Source: an uncultured Pseudokineococcus sp.
GTDB lineage: Bacteria > Actinomycetota > Actinomycetes > Actinomycetales > Quadrisphaeraceae
Length of the DNA stretch: 64,000 bases
Assembly: GCF_947495735.1 (NCBI RefSeq)
Contig: NZ_CANMAA010000011.1
Coordinates: forward strand, 49,056-113,055
Reading direction: 5' to 3'
The translations under genes and the position numbers were made by a program. Shown piece after piece: positions 25,674 to 35,700 of this stretch (position 1 is the stretch's first letter; the number at the start of each line of letters is the position of its first letter). The notes below the pieces were generated by a model, which did not search any database, was not told the origin of the DNA, and saw only the letters and a program-made list of their open reading frames with translations.

Positions 25674-26615
25674 TCAGCCCTTGACGGACCCGGCGAGCAG
25701 CCCCCGCACGAAGAAGCGCTGGAGGCCGATGAAGACGACCAGCGGGACGAGCATCGTGAGGAAGGCGCCGGCGGAGAGCAGGTACCACGCGTTGCCGCGC
25801 GTCCCCGCGAGGTCGGCCACCGCCGCGGTGAGCGGCGTCGCGTCGTTCGAGGCGAACGTCAGGGCGACGAGCAGGTCGTTCCACACCCACAGGAACTGGA
25901 AGACGCCGAAGGCGGCGATCGCCGGGACCAGCAGCGGCAGGAGCACCTTGAAGAAGATCGTGACGTGCCCCGCGCCGTCCATCCGCGCCGCCTCGACGAG
26001 CGAGGGCGGCACGTCCTTCATGAAGTTGTGCAGCAGGAAGATCGCCAGCGGCAGGGCGAACATCGAGTGCGAGAGCCACACGGTCCAGAACGACCCGGCG
26101 ACGCCGGCCCCGACGTAGAGGTTGAGCAGCGGCACCAGCGTGACCTGGATCGGCACGATCTGGAGCGCGAAGACCGCCACGAAGAGCGTGTTGCGGCCGC
26201 GGAAGGGGATCCACGCGAACGCGTACGCCGCCAGCAGGGCCAGCGTGATGGGGATGAGGACGGCCGGGAGCGTGATGGCGAAGCTGTTGATGAAGTTGGA
26301 GGCCAGGTCGCTGTCGACCAGGGCCGCCCGGTAGTTGAACGGCGAGAAGAGCGGGTTGGTGACGGCCGTCCACCACCCCGACCCCTGGATGTCGTCGACC
26401 GTCCGGAAGGACGTGACGAAGAGCCCCAGCGTGGGCACGCTCCACAGCACCGCGATGATGATCGCGATGGTGGAGGCCGCCGGCTTGGAGAGGCGCTCGG
26501 CCGCCGCCTCGGCGCGCCGCTGCCGGCGGCGCGAGCGCCAGGACCCCTGGACCGGTGCGTCGATCTTCCCCGTCGCGTTCGTGACGGTGCGCTGGCTGAC
26601 GTCGCTGGCGGTCAA
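25674..26615 (-). CDS. Carbohydrate ABC transporter permease (MalG/AglG-like)
   Basis: The 313-residue permease has a first helix around IAIIIAVLWSVPTLGLFVTSF and about five more. The EAA loop is VEAARMDGAGHVTIFFKVLLP, a strong match to the CUT1 sugar-permease consensus. A TTG start at 26615 is inferred because it overlaps the MalF-like stop by 4 nt (TTGA), as its neighbours do, and no better start exists before the first helix. The roughly 45-residue cytoplasmic N-terminus is arginine-rich. Confidence 0.85.
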   Translation of the reverse strand: MTASDVSQRTVTNATGKIDAPVQGSWRSRRRQRRAEAAAERLSKPAASTIAIIIAVLWSVPTLGLFVTSFRTVDDIQGSGWWTAVTNPLFSPFNYRAALVDSDLASNFINSFAITLPAVLIPITLALLAAYAFAWIPFRGRNTLFVAVFALQIVPIQVTLVPLLNLYVGAGVAGSFWTVWLSHSMFALPLAIFLLHNFMKDVPPSLVEAARMDGAGHVTIFFKVLLPLLVPAIAAFGVFQFLWVWNDLLVALTFASNDATPLTAAVADLAGTRGNAWYLLSAGAFLTMLVPLVVFIGLQRFFVRGLLAGSVKG

Positions 26616-27601
26616 CGGATCTCCTCGGAGAGGCGCAGCTGGCGCACGTTGTAGGCGATGATCGGCACGACCAGCACGAAGAGCAGGACGGCGAGCGCGG
26701 CCCCCAGGCCCTCGTTGCCCTGGCGGAAGGTCTGCGAGTAGAACTCGTTGGCGATCACCGAGGTGCCGAACTGGCCGCCCGTCATCGTGTAGACGATGTC
26801 GAAGACCTTGAGGGTGGAGATGGCCACGGTCGTCAGCACGACGACGAGCGCCGGTCGGATGCTCGGCACGGTGACGTAGCGGAACATGCCGATCCCGGAG
26901 ACGCCGTCCAGGCGCGCGGCCTCGGTGATGTCGTCCGGAATCGCCTTGATGGAGGCCGAGAGCACCGTCATCGCGAAGCCGGCGTTGATCCAGATCATCA
27001 CCGCGATGATGAAGAAGGTGTTCTGCGGCTGGTTGAGCAGGAACTGCCGCGGCTCGAGCCCCACCCACACCAGCAGCTGGTTCAGGAGTCCGATCTGGTT
27101 GATGCCCGCCTGGTCCGGCCGGTACTCGTAGACGAACTTCCAGATGATCCCGGCGGCGACGCCGGAGATCGCCATCGGCAGGAAGACGAGCGCCTTGGCG
27201 AGGTTCTCGAACCGGGTGCGGTCCACGAGGTAGGCGTAGACGAGGCCGAACAGGGTGGCCACGAGCGGCACGAGGACCACCCACAGCACGGTGTTGCGCA
27301 GCACGAGCAGGAGCTCGGGGTTGGTGAAGACCGCCGCGTAGTTGTCGACACCGACGAAGTCCTCGCCGTCGCGGCCCTGGAAGCTGCCCACGAGGGTGCG
27401 CAGGGCCGGGTACACGAGGCCCACCAGCAGCAGGAGGACCGGCGGCCCCAGGAAGCCCAGCACGACGACCCACTGGGGCACCCGCTTGGGCTTGTCGACG
27501 GCGAAGAGGATGGCGCCCATCACGAGGGCGAAGAGGGCGATGGCCAGGACCATCAGCGCGAGCTTGTGCGCGGTCGTCTCCGCGTCCAGGAACCAGTCCA
27601 C
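26612..27601 (-). CDS. Carbohydrate ABC transporter permease (MalF/AglF-like)
   Basis: This is a 329-residue CUT1-type permease. It has two N-terminal helices (LALMVLAIALFALVMGAILF and VVVLGFLGPPVLLLLVGLVY), then the core domain with EAA loop TEAARLDGVSGIGMFRYVTVP. The GTG start at 27601 encodes VDWFLDAETTAHKL. It forms the channel with the downstream MalG-like protein. No ATPase gene is nearby, so a shared MsiK-type ATPase elsewhere is likely (inferred from actinobacterial CUT1 systems). Confidence 0.87.
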   Translation of the reverse strand: MDWFLDAETTAHKLALMVLAIALFALVMGAILFAVDKPKRVPQWVVVLGFLGPPVLLLLVGLVYPALRTLVGSFQGRDGEDFVGVDNYAAVFTNPELLLVLRNTVLWVVLVPLVATLFGLVYAYLVDRTRFENLAKALVFLPMAISGVAAGIIWKFVYEYRPDQAGINQIGLLNQLLVWVGLEPRQFLLNQPQNTFFIIAVMIWINAGFAMTVLSASIKAIPDDITEAARLDGVSGIGMFRYVTVPSIRPALVVVLTTVAISTLKVFDIVYTMTGGQFGTSVIANEFYSQTFRQGNEGLGAALAVLLFVLVVPIIAYNVRQLRLSEEIR

Positions 27602-27645
27602 GAGTCCTCCGAGAGGTCCGGGAGCCGGGCCCAGCGAGCACCCCG

Positions 27646-27692
27646 CACCGCGCCCGGCGCCGACCGGGGGTCGGTCGGCGCCGGGCGCGGTG
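27646..27692 (-). terminator. Perfect 20-bp hairpin between binding-protein and permease genes
   Basis: The left arm 27646-27665 (CACCGCGCCCGGCGCCGACC) and the right arm 27673-27692 are exact reverse complements, with a 7-nt loop. It starts 12 bp behind the binding-protein stop. Such intercistronic stems commonly stabilise the binding-protein message and attenuate permease transcription. Confidence 0.8.
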
Positions 27693-27703
27693 TCAGCGGG
27701 GCG

Positions 27704-29095
27704 TCACTGGGGCCAGGCGGCCTCGATGTTGGCGAGGGTCACGTCGTCCGGCTGGTCGCTGGCGATCCAGTCGGTGAGCTGCTGCCACTCGGCGTCGGAG
27801 CCCACCTGCGCGGGCATGAGGTCGGAGGCGTCGAAGCGGAACGTCGACTCCGGGTCCTGCAGCTGCTCGACGGCGAGCTGGTCGATCGGGCTCTGCAGGT
27901 TGCTCGCGTCGAGCTCGAGGTTCGCCGAGAACCAGCCGGGCTGGGACGCCTGCGCCTTGAGGTTGGCCCAGTCGCCGGTGGACAGCCAGTACTGCACGGC
28001 CTGGGTGGCCGGCTCGTCGTTGAAGGCCGCGACGAACTCGCCGCCGCCGACGATCGCGCTGCCGACGCCCTCGTCGATCACCGGCGTCGGGAAGGCGAAG
28101 ACGTCGCCCTCCTCGGAGACGTCGGTGCCCGCGGGCCAGTTGGCCTGGTAGAAGCTGGCCTGGCGGTGCATCCAGCAGTTGCCGTCGAGGATCGGCAGGC
28201 CCGCGTCCTGGAACTCCGTCGAGGCGATGGAGCGGACGTCGCCCAGGCCGCCGTTGACGTAGTCCGGGTTCTTGAGGATGCCGCCGGCGGTGGCGAGCGA
28301 CTCGGCGATGGCCGGGTCGTCGAAGGGGATCTCGTGCGCGACCCACTGGTCGTAGACGTCGGGGCCCTGCTGGTGCAGGACGACGTCCTCGAGGAAGTCG
28401 GTGGCCGGCCAGCCGGTGGCCTCGCCGGAGCCGATGCCCGCGCACCACGGCTTGCTCTCGGGGTGGTCGGCGACGATCTGGTCGGACAGCGCGAGCATCT
28501 CGTCCCAGGTCTCGGGGACCTCGTAGCCGGCCTCGGCGAAGGCGGTGGGCGAGTACCACACGAAGGACTTGACGTTCGCGCCCAGCGGCGGGGCGTAGAA
28601 GGTGCCGTCGACCGTGCCGTAGGACTTCCAGTCCTCGCTCCAGAACTCGTCGACGTTGTCGACGACGGCCTGCGCGGGCTCGGCCACCTGCCCGGTGGCG
28701 ACCATGCGCTCCAGGAGGCCCGGCTGCGGCAGGAAGGCGATGTCGGGGGCGTTGCCGCCCTCGACGCGCACGGGCAGCTGCGCCTCGAACTGGCGCGAGC
28801 CGTTGTAGTTGATCTCGACGTCGGTGCACTCCGTGAAGGGGCCGAAGGCGTCGATGAAGGACTGCGACTCGGGGTCGACGATGGTCGTGTAGACCTCGAC
28901 CTCGGAACCGGCGATGTCGCCGAACTGCTCGAACTGCTCGCAGTCGATCTCCGAGCTGGCGATCTCCGCGCCGGCGGTGTTCTCCGAGGTGGCGACGCCG
29001 GCCTCCTCCTGGGAGGCGCAGCCGGCGAGGGCGACGATGAGGCCGAGCCCGCCGGCCACGGCCGTCGTGCTCCTCTTCCGCGTACGGGGGGACAT
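27704..29095 (-). CDS. Sugar ABC transporter substrate-binding lipoprotein (AglE-like)
   Basis: The 463-residue CUT1 receptor has the lipoprotein signal [17 protein letters not shown] (lipobox LAGC). Landmarks resemble alpha-glucoside receptors: [12 protein letters not shown] at the start of the mature fold, [17 protein letters not shown] and [17 protein letters not shown] at 29095 follows GAGAGGAGAACC; a longer reading from 29146 lacks a signal-like start. It is the first gene of a three-gene operon with the two permeases. The sugar is probably an alpha-glucoside, on family resemblance only. Confidence 0.85.
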   Translation of the reverse strand: MSPRTRKRSTTAVAGGLGLIVALAGCASQEEAGVATSENTAGAEIASSEIDCEQFEQFGDIAGSEVEVYTTIVDPESQSFIDAFGPFTECTDVEINYNGSRQFEAQLPVRVEGGNAPDIAFLPQPGLLERMVATGQVAEPAQAVVDNVDEFWSEDWKSYGTVDGTFYAPPLGANVKSFVWYSPTAFAEAGYEVPETWDEMLALSDQIVADHPESKPWCAGIGSGEATGWPATDFLEDVVLHQQGPDVYDQWVAHEIPFDDPAIAESLATAGGILKNPDYVNGGLGDVRSIASTEFQDAGLPILDGNCWMHRQASFYQANWPAGTDVSEEGDVFAFPTPVIDEGVGSAIVGGGEFVAAFNDEPATQAVQYWLSTGDWANLKAQASQPGWFSANLELDASNLQSPIDQLAVEQLQDPESTFRFDASDLMPAQVGSDAEWQQLTDWIASDQPDDVTLANIEAAWPQ

Positions 29096-29257
29096 GGTTC
29101 TCCTCTCGGGGCGGCGTCGTCGCCGCGCGCCAGGGGATGACAGCACCCGGCCAGCCCGCCGATCAACTCGGGCCGGTAACGATCAGGCCTCGGGCGCCGG
29201 CGCGTCCCGTCAGCCCGCCGCAACTCGGACGTGTGAGCGCGCACCTCCGGGGGACGT

Positions 29258-29300
29258 CCGCGGCGGCGGGGCCGAACGGGTGACGGTCCCGCCGCCGCGG
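29258..29300 (-). terminator. Hairpin behind the c-di-GMP enzyme gene
   Basis: CCGCGGCGGCGGG (29258-29270) and CCCGCCGCCGCGG (29288-29300) are perfect complements with a 17-nt loop, 31 bp past the stop of the EAL-DICT-LOV-GGDEF gene and well before the AglE-like promoter region. Confidence 0.6.
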
Positions 29301-29330
29301 CCCTGGAGGAGGGGGGGCCGGGCGGGCGCG

Positions 29331-31616
29331 TCAGCGGCGCGCGGCCCGGCGCTCCCGCTTGACCTCGTACATGCGCTGGTCGGCCTCGTGCAGCAGGTCG
29401 CCGAACGTCGAGCCGTCCCCGGGGTGCACGCCGATCCCGACGCTGGCACCCACCGCCAGCTGCCGCCCGCCGAGGTCGACGGGCCTCGACAGCGACCCGG
29501 CGATGCCGTCGGCGACGCGCTGGGCGTCCTCCACGGCCCGCTCGGGGTCGAGCGCCGGGAGCGCGACGAGGAACTCGTCCCCGCCCAGGCGCGCGAGCAG
29601 GTCGGTGCGCCGCACCGTCTCGCGCAGCCGCTGGGCCAGCACCACGAGCAGCTCGTCGCCGACCGCGTGGCCGTGGCGGTCGTTGACGGCCTTGAAGCCG
29701 TCGAGGTCGCAGAACAGCAGGGCGAGCGAGTGGCCGCCGAGGCGGGCCTCCCACAGGGCGGCCTCGACCCGCTCCTCCAGGCGCCGGCGGTTGGCCAGCC
29801 CGGTCAGGGGGTCGGTGTAGGCGAGGCGCTCGATCCGCTCGAGGTAGGTCTGCGCGCGGTCCCGCTCCTGCTCCAGGGCGCGCTGGGCGTCCACCCGCGC
29901 CGTGACGTCGTTCTGGACGCCGATGTACTGCAGCACCCGCCCGGCGGCGTCGAGGACGGGCGCGAGGTAGATCTCGTTCCACCACGGCTGCCGCTCGGGC
30001 CCGCGGTGGTTGAGCAGGGTCGCCCGGAACTCCCGGCCCTCCCGGATGGCCGACCGGATGGCGTCGACCACGCCCGGGTCGGTGTCCGCGCCCTGCAGGA
30101 AGCGGCAGTTGCGCCCCAGGACGTCCTCGGCGCTCATGCCGGACAGGTGCTCGAACGCGTTGTTGACGTAGATCAGGGGCTGGTCGGGGCGCCGCATGTC
30201 GGCGATGGTCACGCCGCTCGTCGTGGCGGCGAGCGCCCGGTGCAGGAGCGCCTCGCCCGCGGGCGTGGTGCGCACCTCGGCCGTCGAGCGCGCCGGGACG
30301 CCCGTGGGGTGGTCGTGGCCGCCGAGGACGCGGAGGTCGGCGCCCGCCACCGGCGGCAGCCCGGTGCGCGGCGCCACGCGCGACAGCAGGCACCGGGCCG
30401 CGTCCACGACCGTGCTGCGCTCGTAGGTGAGGGCGTACTCGAACGTCCGGTCGGCGTCGCGGCCGGTCTCGCCGAGGTCGCGCGCGAGCAGGGCGGCGCT
30501 GAAGTGCGGGCCGAGCACGACGACGTCCCACTCCCCGCGCACGGCGTCGTCCGGGGCCAGGGTCGCGCCACGCAGGCCCGGCAGCGGCTCCTCGGGCAGG
30601 CCCTCGCCGAGCGCGCAGACGAAGCCGGTGCGCTCCGCGAGGTCGCGGTAGCGCGCCGCCGTCGCCGGGGTGAAGTGCTTGGCCTCCTGGAAGGTCGCGG
30701 CGACGACGGCGGTCTCGCCGAGGCGCAGCGCCTCCCGCTCGAGCTGCTTGCTCAGCTCGATGAGCAGCGACTTCGGGGAACGGCGCAGCTCGTGGTGCGG
30801 CTGCAGCAGGGCGAAGGGCGAGGTGCGCGCGACGTCGCCCGCGCCCGGCGCCGGCAGCACGAGCTCGCCGACGTCGTACTGGGTCGCGGGGCCGGGCGCG
30901 GGCCGTCCGAAGGCCCAGCCCTGGCCGAGGCGGGCGCCGAGGGCGCGCCCGACGCGCAGGTGCCGCTCGTCCTCGATGCCCTCGGCGAGGACGAGGGCGC
31001 CCGAGGACTCGGCGTAGGCGTTGACCGCGTTCATGATCTGCGCGACGGCGGGCCCGGGGCGCTCCTGGACCAGGCGCAGGTCGAGCTTGACGACGTCGGG
31101 GCGCAGCAGGGGCATGAACGCCAGCGACAGCGCGTCGGCGCCGACGTCGTCGATCGCCACGCCCCAGCCGATCTCGCGCACGCGGTCCACGGTGCGCAGG
31201 AGCTCGGCCGGCCGGTGCGCGAGGGCGCGCTCGGTGATCTCCACCACGACGCGCAGGTCGCCGCCCGCGTCGCCGGCGATGGCGAGCAGGTCGTCGAGGG
31301 GCGCGCTGTCCAGCACCTCCGGCTCGACGTTGACGAAGAGGGTGAGCGGGGCCAGCAGCCCCTGCTCGAGGGCCCCGCGGAAGGCGGCGGCCCGGCACGC
31401 GGCGTCGAGCTCGGCGAGCAGCCCGTGGGTGCGGGCGGCGGCGAACAGGTGGTCGGGGCGCTCGAGGGCGCCGCCCTGCGGCCCGCGCGCCAGCGCCTCG
31501 TAGGCCACCACGCGCCCCGAGTCGAGGTCGACGATGGGCTGGAAGACGCTGCGCACGCCGCCGTCGACCACCGCCCGCACGTCCGCCGCCGTCGCCGCGC
31601 CCGCCGTCTCCACCAT
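29331..31616 (-). CDS. EAL-DICT-LOV-GGDEF protein, light-responsive c-di-GMP enzyme candidate
   Basis: The 761-residue cytosolic protein has four domains in an uncommon order. The EAL phosphodiesterase domain comes first (residues 1-245): E40 in [37 protein letters not shown] and LAEGIED, with most metal ligands kept. Next is a DICT sensor domain (about 275-440; [15 protein letters not shown]). A LOV-type PAS domain follows, with the photoactive motif GRNCRFLQG (Cys504). The C-terminal GGDEF domain carries an intact LGGDEF at about 677-682. Both synthesis and breakdown of c-di-GMP look catalytically possible, with blue light as the probable LOV input. ATG at 31616 is used; GTG at 31613 is adjacent. 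Confidence 0.88.
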   Translation of the reverse strand: MVETAGAATAADVRAVVDGGVRSVFQPIVDLDSGRVVAYEALARGPQGGALERPDHLFAAARTHGLLAELDAACRAAAFRGALEQGLLAPLTLFVNVEPEVLDSAPLDDLLAIAGDAGGDLRVVVEITERALAHRPAELLRTVDRVREIGWGVAIDDVGADALSLAFMPLLRPDVVKLDLRLVQERPGPAVAQIMNAVNAYAESSGALVLAEGIEDERHLRVGRALGARLGQGWAFGRPAPGPATQYDVGELVLPAPGAGDVARTSPFALLQPHHELRRSPKSLLIELSKQLEREALRLGETAVVAATFQEAKHFTPATAARYRDLAERTGFVCALGEGLPEEPLPGLRGATLAPDDAVRGEWDVVVLGPHFSAALLARDLGETGRDADRTFEYALTYERSTVVDAARCLLSRVAPRTGLPPVAGADLRVLGGHDHPTGVPARSTAEVRTTPAGEALLHRALAATTSGVTIADMRRPDQPLIYVNNAFEHLSGMSAEDVLGRNCRFLQGADTDPGVVDAIRSAIREGREFRATLLNHRGPERQPWWNEIYLAPVLDAAGRVLQYIGVQNDVTARVDAQRALEQERDRAQTYLERIERLAYTDPLTGLANRRRLEERVEAALWEARLGGHSLALLFCDLDGFKAVNDRHGHAVGDELLVVLAQRLRETVRRTDLLARLGGDEFLVALPALDPERAVEDAQRVADGIAGSLSRPVDLGGRQLAVGASVGIGVHPGDGSTFGDLLHEADQRMYEVKRERRAARR

Positions 31617-31892
31617 CTGCCCCGTCCCGTGCTCTCGAGCCCCACCGGCCCCGCCGCCGGTGGACGGGCTCCCGCCCTCCTGTCGGCCGGGACGGGTCCG
31701 CTCTGCGGGCATCGTCCCCCGCGTCACCCGGACGCGCGTGCAGGCCCCGGGCTCCCGCGGCGCACGCGCGCCGGAGGTGGGTCCGAATGGGTGATGGACG
31801 CCCCGGCGACTCCCCCCGGCGGCCGCCCGTCCCGACCGACGGCAGGAGAAGGGGGCCACCAGCGCCCCTCCAGAGCAGCCTGGAGGCTGGCG

Positions 31893-33476
31893 ATGTCGTG
31901 GTTCCGTGGGCTCCGAGTGGCGCACAAGCTGTTCGCCGGCTTCGCCGCGGTGGGCCTCCTGCTCGTCGTCGTCCTCGCGCTGGGCCTCTCGCGCATGCAG
32001 GAGGCCCAGTCGGACCTCGAGGACCTGAGCTCCTCGGGCGTCGCGGCCGTGGAGACGACGGGAGGGGTGCGCGCAGCGTTCCTCCAGCTCCGCCTGGACC
32101 TCTTCAACCTCGCCCTCGCCTCCGACGGGGCGGCCGTCGCGGAGGCCCGGGAGAGGCTCACCGAGTCCGACGCCCTCCTCGACGACGCCTGGGCCGCCTA
32201 CCTCGCCACGGGCCCCGCCAGCACCCCGGCGCAGCGCGACGCCTTCACGCAGCGCCTGCAGGAGTACCGCGACGTCCGCGTGGAGCAGATCGCCCTGGCC
32301 GAGGCCGACGACCTCGAGGGGTTCGTCGAGTACCGCGAGACCGTCGCCCGACCGGTCGTGGCCGCGCTCGCGGAGTCCGTCGACGAGCTCGTGGAGGTCG
32401 AGGCCGGCTCCGCCGCGGCCCAGGCGGCGGACAGCGGCGCGGAGAACGACCGGGCCGTCGTCATGATGCTGCTCGTGGGCGCCACCGCCCTGGCGCTCGC
32501 CGCCGCGGCCGCCGTGGTGATCTCCCGCTCCGTCTCCCGCCCCCTCGCCGAGGCCGTCGCCGTGGTGGAGGGCCTGGCCGAGGGGCGGCTGGACCAGCGG
32601 ACCACGAGCACGAGCCGGGACGAGGTCGGCCAGCTCTCCCAGGCGCTGAACGTCTCGCTGGAGCGGCTCTCGCAGGTCGTCCGGGACATCGCGGGCGGCG
32701 CCACGACCCTCGCCGCCTCCTCCGAGGAGCTCACCGGCGTCGCGACCCAGCTGTCGGCCGGGGCGCAGGCGGGCGCCGGGCAGGCCCAGGTCGTCTCCGC
32801 CGCGACGGAGGAGATCTCCACCAACGTCGCGACCGTGGCCGCCGCGGGCGAGCAGATGACGGCGGCCATCTACGAGATCGCGACCTCCACGGCCGAGGCG
32901 TCCACCACCGCCGCCACCGCGGTCGTCGCCGCGCAGGAGGCCGGCACCACCATCGAGCGCCTCGGGGTCTCCAGCCGCGAGATCGGCGACGTCGTCAAGC
33001 TGATCAACTCCATCGCCGAGCAGACGAACCTGCTCGCCCTCAACGCCACGATCGAGGCCGCCCGCGCCGGGGAGATGGGCAAGGGCTTCGCCGTCGTGGC
33101 CGGCGAGGTCAAGGAGCTGGCCCAGCAGACCGCCCGCGCGACCGAGGAGATCGTCACCAAGGTCGACGCCACGCAGTCCGACGTGGACGCCGCGACCAGC
33201 GCGATCGCCCAGATCTCCGACGTCATCGCCCGCATCGACGGCCTGCAGTCGACCATCGCCGCGGCGGTCGAGGAGCAGTCGGCCACGACCAGCGAGATGG
33301 TCCGCAACGTCACCGAGGTCTCCGCCGGCACCCAGGAGATCTCGCGCAACATCTCCGGCATCGCCACCTCCGCCGCGGAGACCGACACGGGGGCCACCCG
33401 GACCGCCACCACGGCCGAGGAGGTCTCCCGCACCGCCCACCAGCTCAACGGCCTCGTCAGCGGCTTCCGCCTCTGA
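31893..33476 (+). CDS. Methyl-accepting chemotaxis protein
   Basis: The 527-residue chemoreceptor has an N-terminal helix ([20 protein letters not shown]) and a periplasmic four-helix-like sensor region of about 150 residues. The second helix is [20 protein letters not shown], followed by a HAMP domain ([18 protein letters not shown]) and the signalling domain. Its hairpin tip is [20 protein letters not shown], the canonical receptor tip for CheA/CheW binding. It is divergent from the c-di-GMP enzyme gene. ATG at 31893 is preceded by a weak GGAGGCTGG. No chemotaxis kinase gene is in the window. Confidence 0.92.
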   Translation: MSWFRGLRVAHKLFAGFAAVGLLLVVVLALGLSRMQEAQSDLEDLSSSGVAAVETTGGVRAAFLQLRLDLFNLALASDGAAVAEARERLTESDALLDDAWAAYLATGPASTPAQRDAFTQRLQEYRDVRVEQIALAEADDLEGFVEYRETVARPVVAALAESVDELVEVEAGSAAAQAADSGAENDRAVVMMLLVGATALALAAAAAVVISRSVSRPLAEAVAVVEGLAEGRLDQRTTSTSRDEVGQLSQALNVSLERLSQVVRDIAGGATTLAASSEELTGVATQLSAGAQAGAGQAQVVSAATEEISTNVATVAAAGEQMTAAIYEIATSTAEASTTAATAVVAAQEAGTTIERLGVSSREIGDVVKLINSIAEQTNLLALNATIEAARAGEMGKGFAVVAGEVKELAQQTARATEEIVTKVDATQSDVDAATSAIAQISDVIARIDGLQSTIAAAVEEQSATTSEMVRNVTEVSAGTQEISRNISGIATSAAETDTGATRTATTAEEVSRTAHQLNGLVSGFRL

Positions 33477-33533
33477 GCGCAGGGCCGCCGGTCGCGCCCC
33501 GAGGGGCGACCAGCGGCGGTGGAGGCCGCTCGG

Positions 33534-33560
33534 CCGGCCCGGGCACGACCACCGGGCCGG
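33534..33560. terminator. Bidirectional hairpin between chemoreceptor and GH42 genes
   Basis: CCGGCCCGG and CCGGGCCGG form a perfect 9-bp stem with a 9-nt loop, 8 bp from the convergent GH42 stop. A smaller CGCCCC/GGGGCG stem lies at 33495-33508. Confidence 0.65.
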
Positions 33561-33567
33561 CGCGCGC

Positions 33568-35595
33568 TCAGGCGCGGCACGCCTCCCGCACGACGACGGC
33601 GCCGCCGGCCGGCACCTCCACCGCACCCGCGTGCTCGCGGCCGGTGAGCAGGTCGGTGCCGGTGGCCCCGAGCGCCGCGGGGACGCCGGAGTGGTTCAGC
33701 GCGAACACGTAGTCGGCGTCCTCGCCGCGCCGTCGCACCACCTCCAGGTCGCGGGCGAGCCCGCTCGCGGGCAGGCCCGCCGCGTCGAGCACCTCGGCCA
33801 GCAGGTCGCGCAGCCCCGCGACGGGCAGCCGTGTGGCGACGTACCAGGCCGTGCCCGCGCCGCGGGAGTGCCGCGTCACCGCGGGGTGCCCGGCGTCCGG
33901 GCCGTCGGCGAAGGTGCGCAGCACCTGCGCCCCGCGCGGGCGGACGCGCTCGGACCAGACGTCGCCGACCGGCCCGTCCGCGCCGCCGTCGTCGCCGGAG
34001 AGGGCGACGCGCTGCCCCGCGCGCAGCGGGTGCCACTCCTCGACGTCGAGCCCCAGGACCTCCCTCAGCTGCCCGGGGTAGGGACCGTCCGGGACGGTGT
34101 CGGTGGCGTCGACGATGCCGGAGAAGAACGGGACGACGAGGTGCCCGCCCTGCTCGACGTAGGCCGCCAGCACCGCCGCCGCCCCGTCGGGGACCAGGTA
34201 GGCCTGCGGCAGCACGAGCACCGGGTAGCGCGCGAGCCGCTCGAGCTCGGCGTCCACGGGCACGACGGCGACCGTGCGGTGCAGGTCGTGCAGCGCCTCG
34301 TAGGTGGCCGCCGCGCGCTCCTCGAAGCCGAGGTCGACGGTGGGGCGGAACTCCAGCTCCAGGGCCCAGCGCGAGGGCCAGTCCCAGACCATCGCCACCT
34401 CGTCCTGCACGACGCTGCCGCGCACCTCGGCGAGGCGGCCGAGGTCGGCGCCGAGGGCGACGACGTCGCGCCACAGCGCCGAGTCGGTGCCCGCGTGCGG
34501 GACCATCGCGGAGTGGAACTTCTCCGCCCCGGCGCGAGAGGCCCTCCACTGGAAGTACATCGCGCCCTCGGAGCCGCGGGCCACGTGCGCCAGGGCGTTG
34601 CGCCGCATCTCGCCGGGGCGCTTGGCGACGTTGCGGGGCTGCCAGTTGACCGCGCTCGTGGAGTGCTCGAGCAGCAGCCACGGCCCTCCCCCGGCGAGCC
34701 CGCGCGTGACGTCGGCCGACATCGCGAGTCCCAGGTGCGGGCGCTCGTCCTCGGCCGTGAGGTAGTGGTCGTTGGTGACGACGTCCACCTCGGGCGCCCA
34801 GCGCCAGTAGTCGAGGTTGGCGCACGTCGTCGCCATGAAGTTCGTCGTGATCGGCACGCCCGTCCCGTGCGCCCGGACGGCGTCGCGCTCGCCCGTGAAG
34901 CAGGCCAGGTGCTCGTCGGAGGCGAAGCGCAGGAAGTCCAGCTGCTGGCTGGGGTTCACCGGCATCGGCGCGACGCGCGGGGCGGTGATCTCCTCCCACT
35001 CGCCGTACCGCTGGCTCCAGAAGGCGGTGCCCCAGGCGCGGTTGAGGGCGTCCAGGTCGCCGTAGCGCGCCTGCAGCCAGACGCGGAAGGCCCTCTCGCT
35101 CACCGGGCACCAGCACCGGCCGACCTGGGCGCCGAACTCGTTGCCGATGTGCCACAGCGCGAGCGCCGGGTGGTCGCCCAGCTCCCCCGCCAGGTGGGAG
35201 GCCAGCGCCTGCGCCGCCCTGCGGTAGTCGGGGCTGCTGGCGCAGTAGTGCTCCCGCGCGCCGACGCCCAGCCGCACGCCCTCGCGCGTCATCGGCAGGG
35301 ACTCGGGGTGCGCAGCGGAGAACCACGGCGGCGGCGAGGCCGACGGCGTCGCGAGGTCCACGCGGATCCCGGCGCCGTGCAGCCGGTCCATCACCCGTCG
35401 CAGCCAGGCGGTCTCGTAGCGCCCCTCCTGCGGCTCGAGCAGGGCCCAGGAGAAGACGCCGACCGTGACCATGCTGACGCCGGCCTCGACCATGAGGCGG
35501 ACGTCCTCCTCGTGCACCTCCTCCGGCCACTGCTCGGGGTTGTAGTCGCCGCCGAAGGCGAGCCGGTCGAGGCGGGGCACCACGGCCTGGGGCAT
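33568..35595 (-). CDS. GH42 family beta-galactosidase
   Basis: The 675-residue enzyme fits GH42. The N-terminal GGDYNPEQWPEEV and the TIM barrel are followed by trimerisation and C-terminal sheet domains. The acid/base glutamate lies in LWHIGNEFGAQ and the nucleophile in LLLEHSTSAVNWQPRN. Cysteines in EHYCASSP, GRCWCPVSE and TTCANL recall the zinc-binding cluster of some GH42 enzymes. No signal peptide is seen, so it hydrolyses imported beta-galactosides in the cytosol. It is divergent from a LacI regulator, and a CebR-like box lies 40-53 bp before its ATG. Confidence 0.9.
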   Translation of the reverse strand: MPQAVVPRLDRLAFGGDYNPEQWPEEVHEEDVRLMVEAGVSMVTVGVFSWALLEPQEGRYETAWLRRVMDRLHGAGIRVDLATPSASPPPWFSAAHPESLPMTREGVRLGVGAREHYCASSPDYRRAAQALASHLAGELGDHPALALWHIGNEFGAQVGRCWCPVSERAFRVWLQARYGDLDALNRAWGTAFWSQRYGEWEEITAPRVAPMPVNPSQQLDFLRFASDEHLACFTGERDAVRAHGTGVPITTNFMATTCANLDYWRWAPEVDVVTNDHYLTAEDERPHLGLAMSADVTRGLAGGGPWLLLEHSTSAVNWQPRNVAKRPGEMRRNALAHVARGSEGAMYFQWRASRAGAEKFHSAMVPHAGTDSALWRDVVALGADLGRLAEVRGSVVQDEVAMVWDWPSRWALELEFRPTVDLGFEERAAATYEALHDLHRTVAVVPVDAELERLARYPVLVLPQAYLVPDGAAAVLAAYVEQGGHLVVPFFSGIVDATDTVPDGPYPGQLREVLGLDVEEWHPLRAGQRVALSGDDGGADGPVGDVWSERVRPRGAQVLRTFADGPDAGHPAVTRHSRGAGTAWYVATRLPVAGLRDLLAEVLDAAGLPASGLARDLEVVRRRGEDADYVFALNHSGVPAALGATGTDLLTGREHAGAVEVPAGGAVVVREACRA

Positions 35596-35634
35596 GCGGG
35601 TCTCCTCCGGGGGCGACCGTCGTCGTCGACGGCC

Positions 35635-35648
35635 TGGGAGCGCTCACA
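35635..35648. promoter_or_regulatory. CebR/LacI-type operator between GH42 and lacI genes
   Basis: TGGGAGCGCTCACA differs at one position from TGGGAGCGCTCCCA, the box known for actinobacterial CebR-type LacI regulators. It lies between the two divergent start codons (35595 and 35701), so the adjacent LacI protein is the likely ligand. Confidence 0.7.
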
Positions 35649-35700
35649 GTAGCGAGGACCCCGGCGTGGGGCCGCTCCCGCGCGCCTAGCCTCTCCGGCT

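Noticed and set aside
29161..29190. LacI-type operator upstream of the AglE-like operon (GATC...CCGGTAAC...GATC)
   Set aside because: The dyad is weak and does not match either operator type found elsewhere in the window.
31617..33626. Minus-strand extension of the EAL-DICT-LOV-GGDEF gene over the chemoreceptor
   Set aside because: The extra sequence is Gly/Arg-rich antisense of a clear chemoreceptor gene; the EAL domain starts just after 31616.
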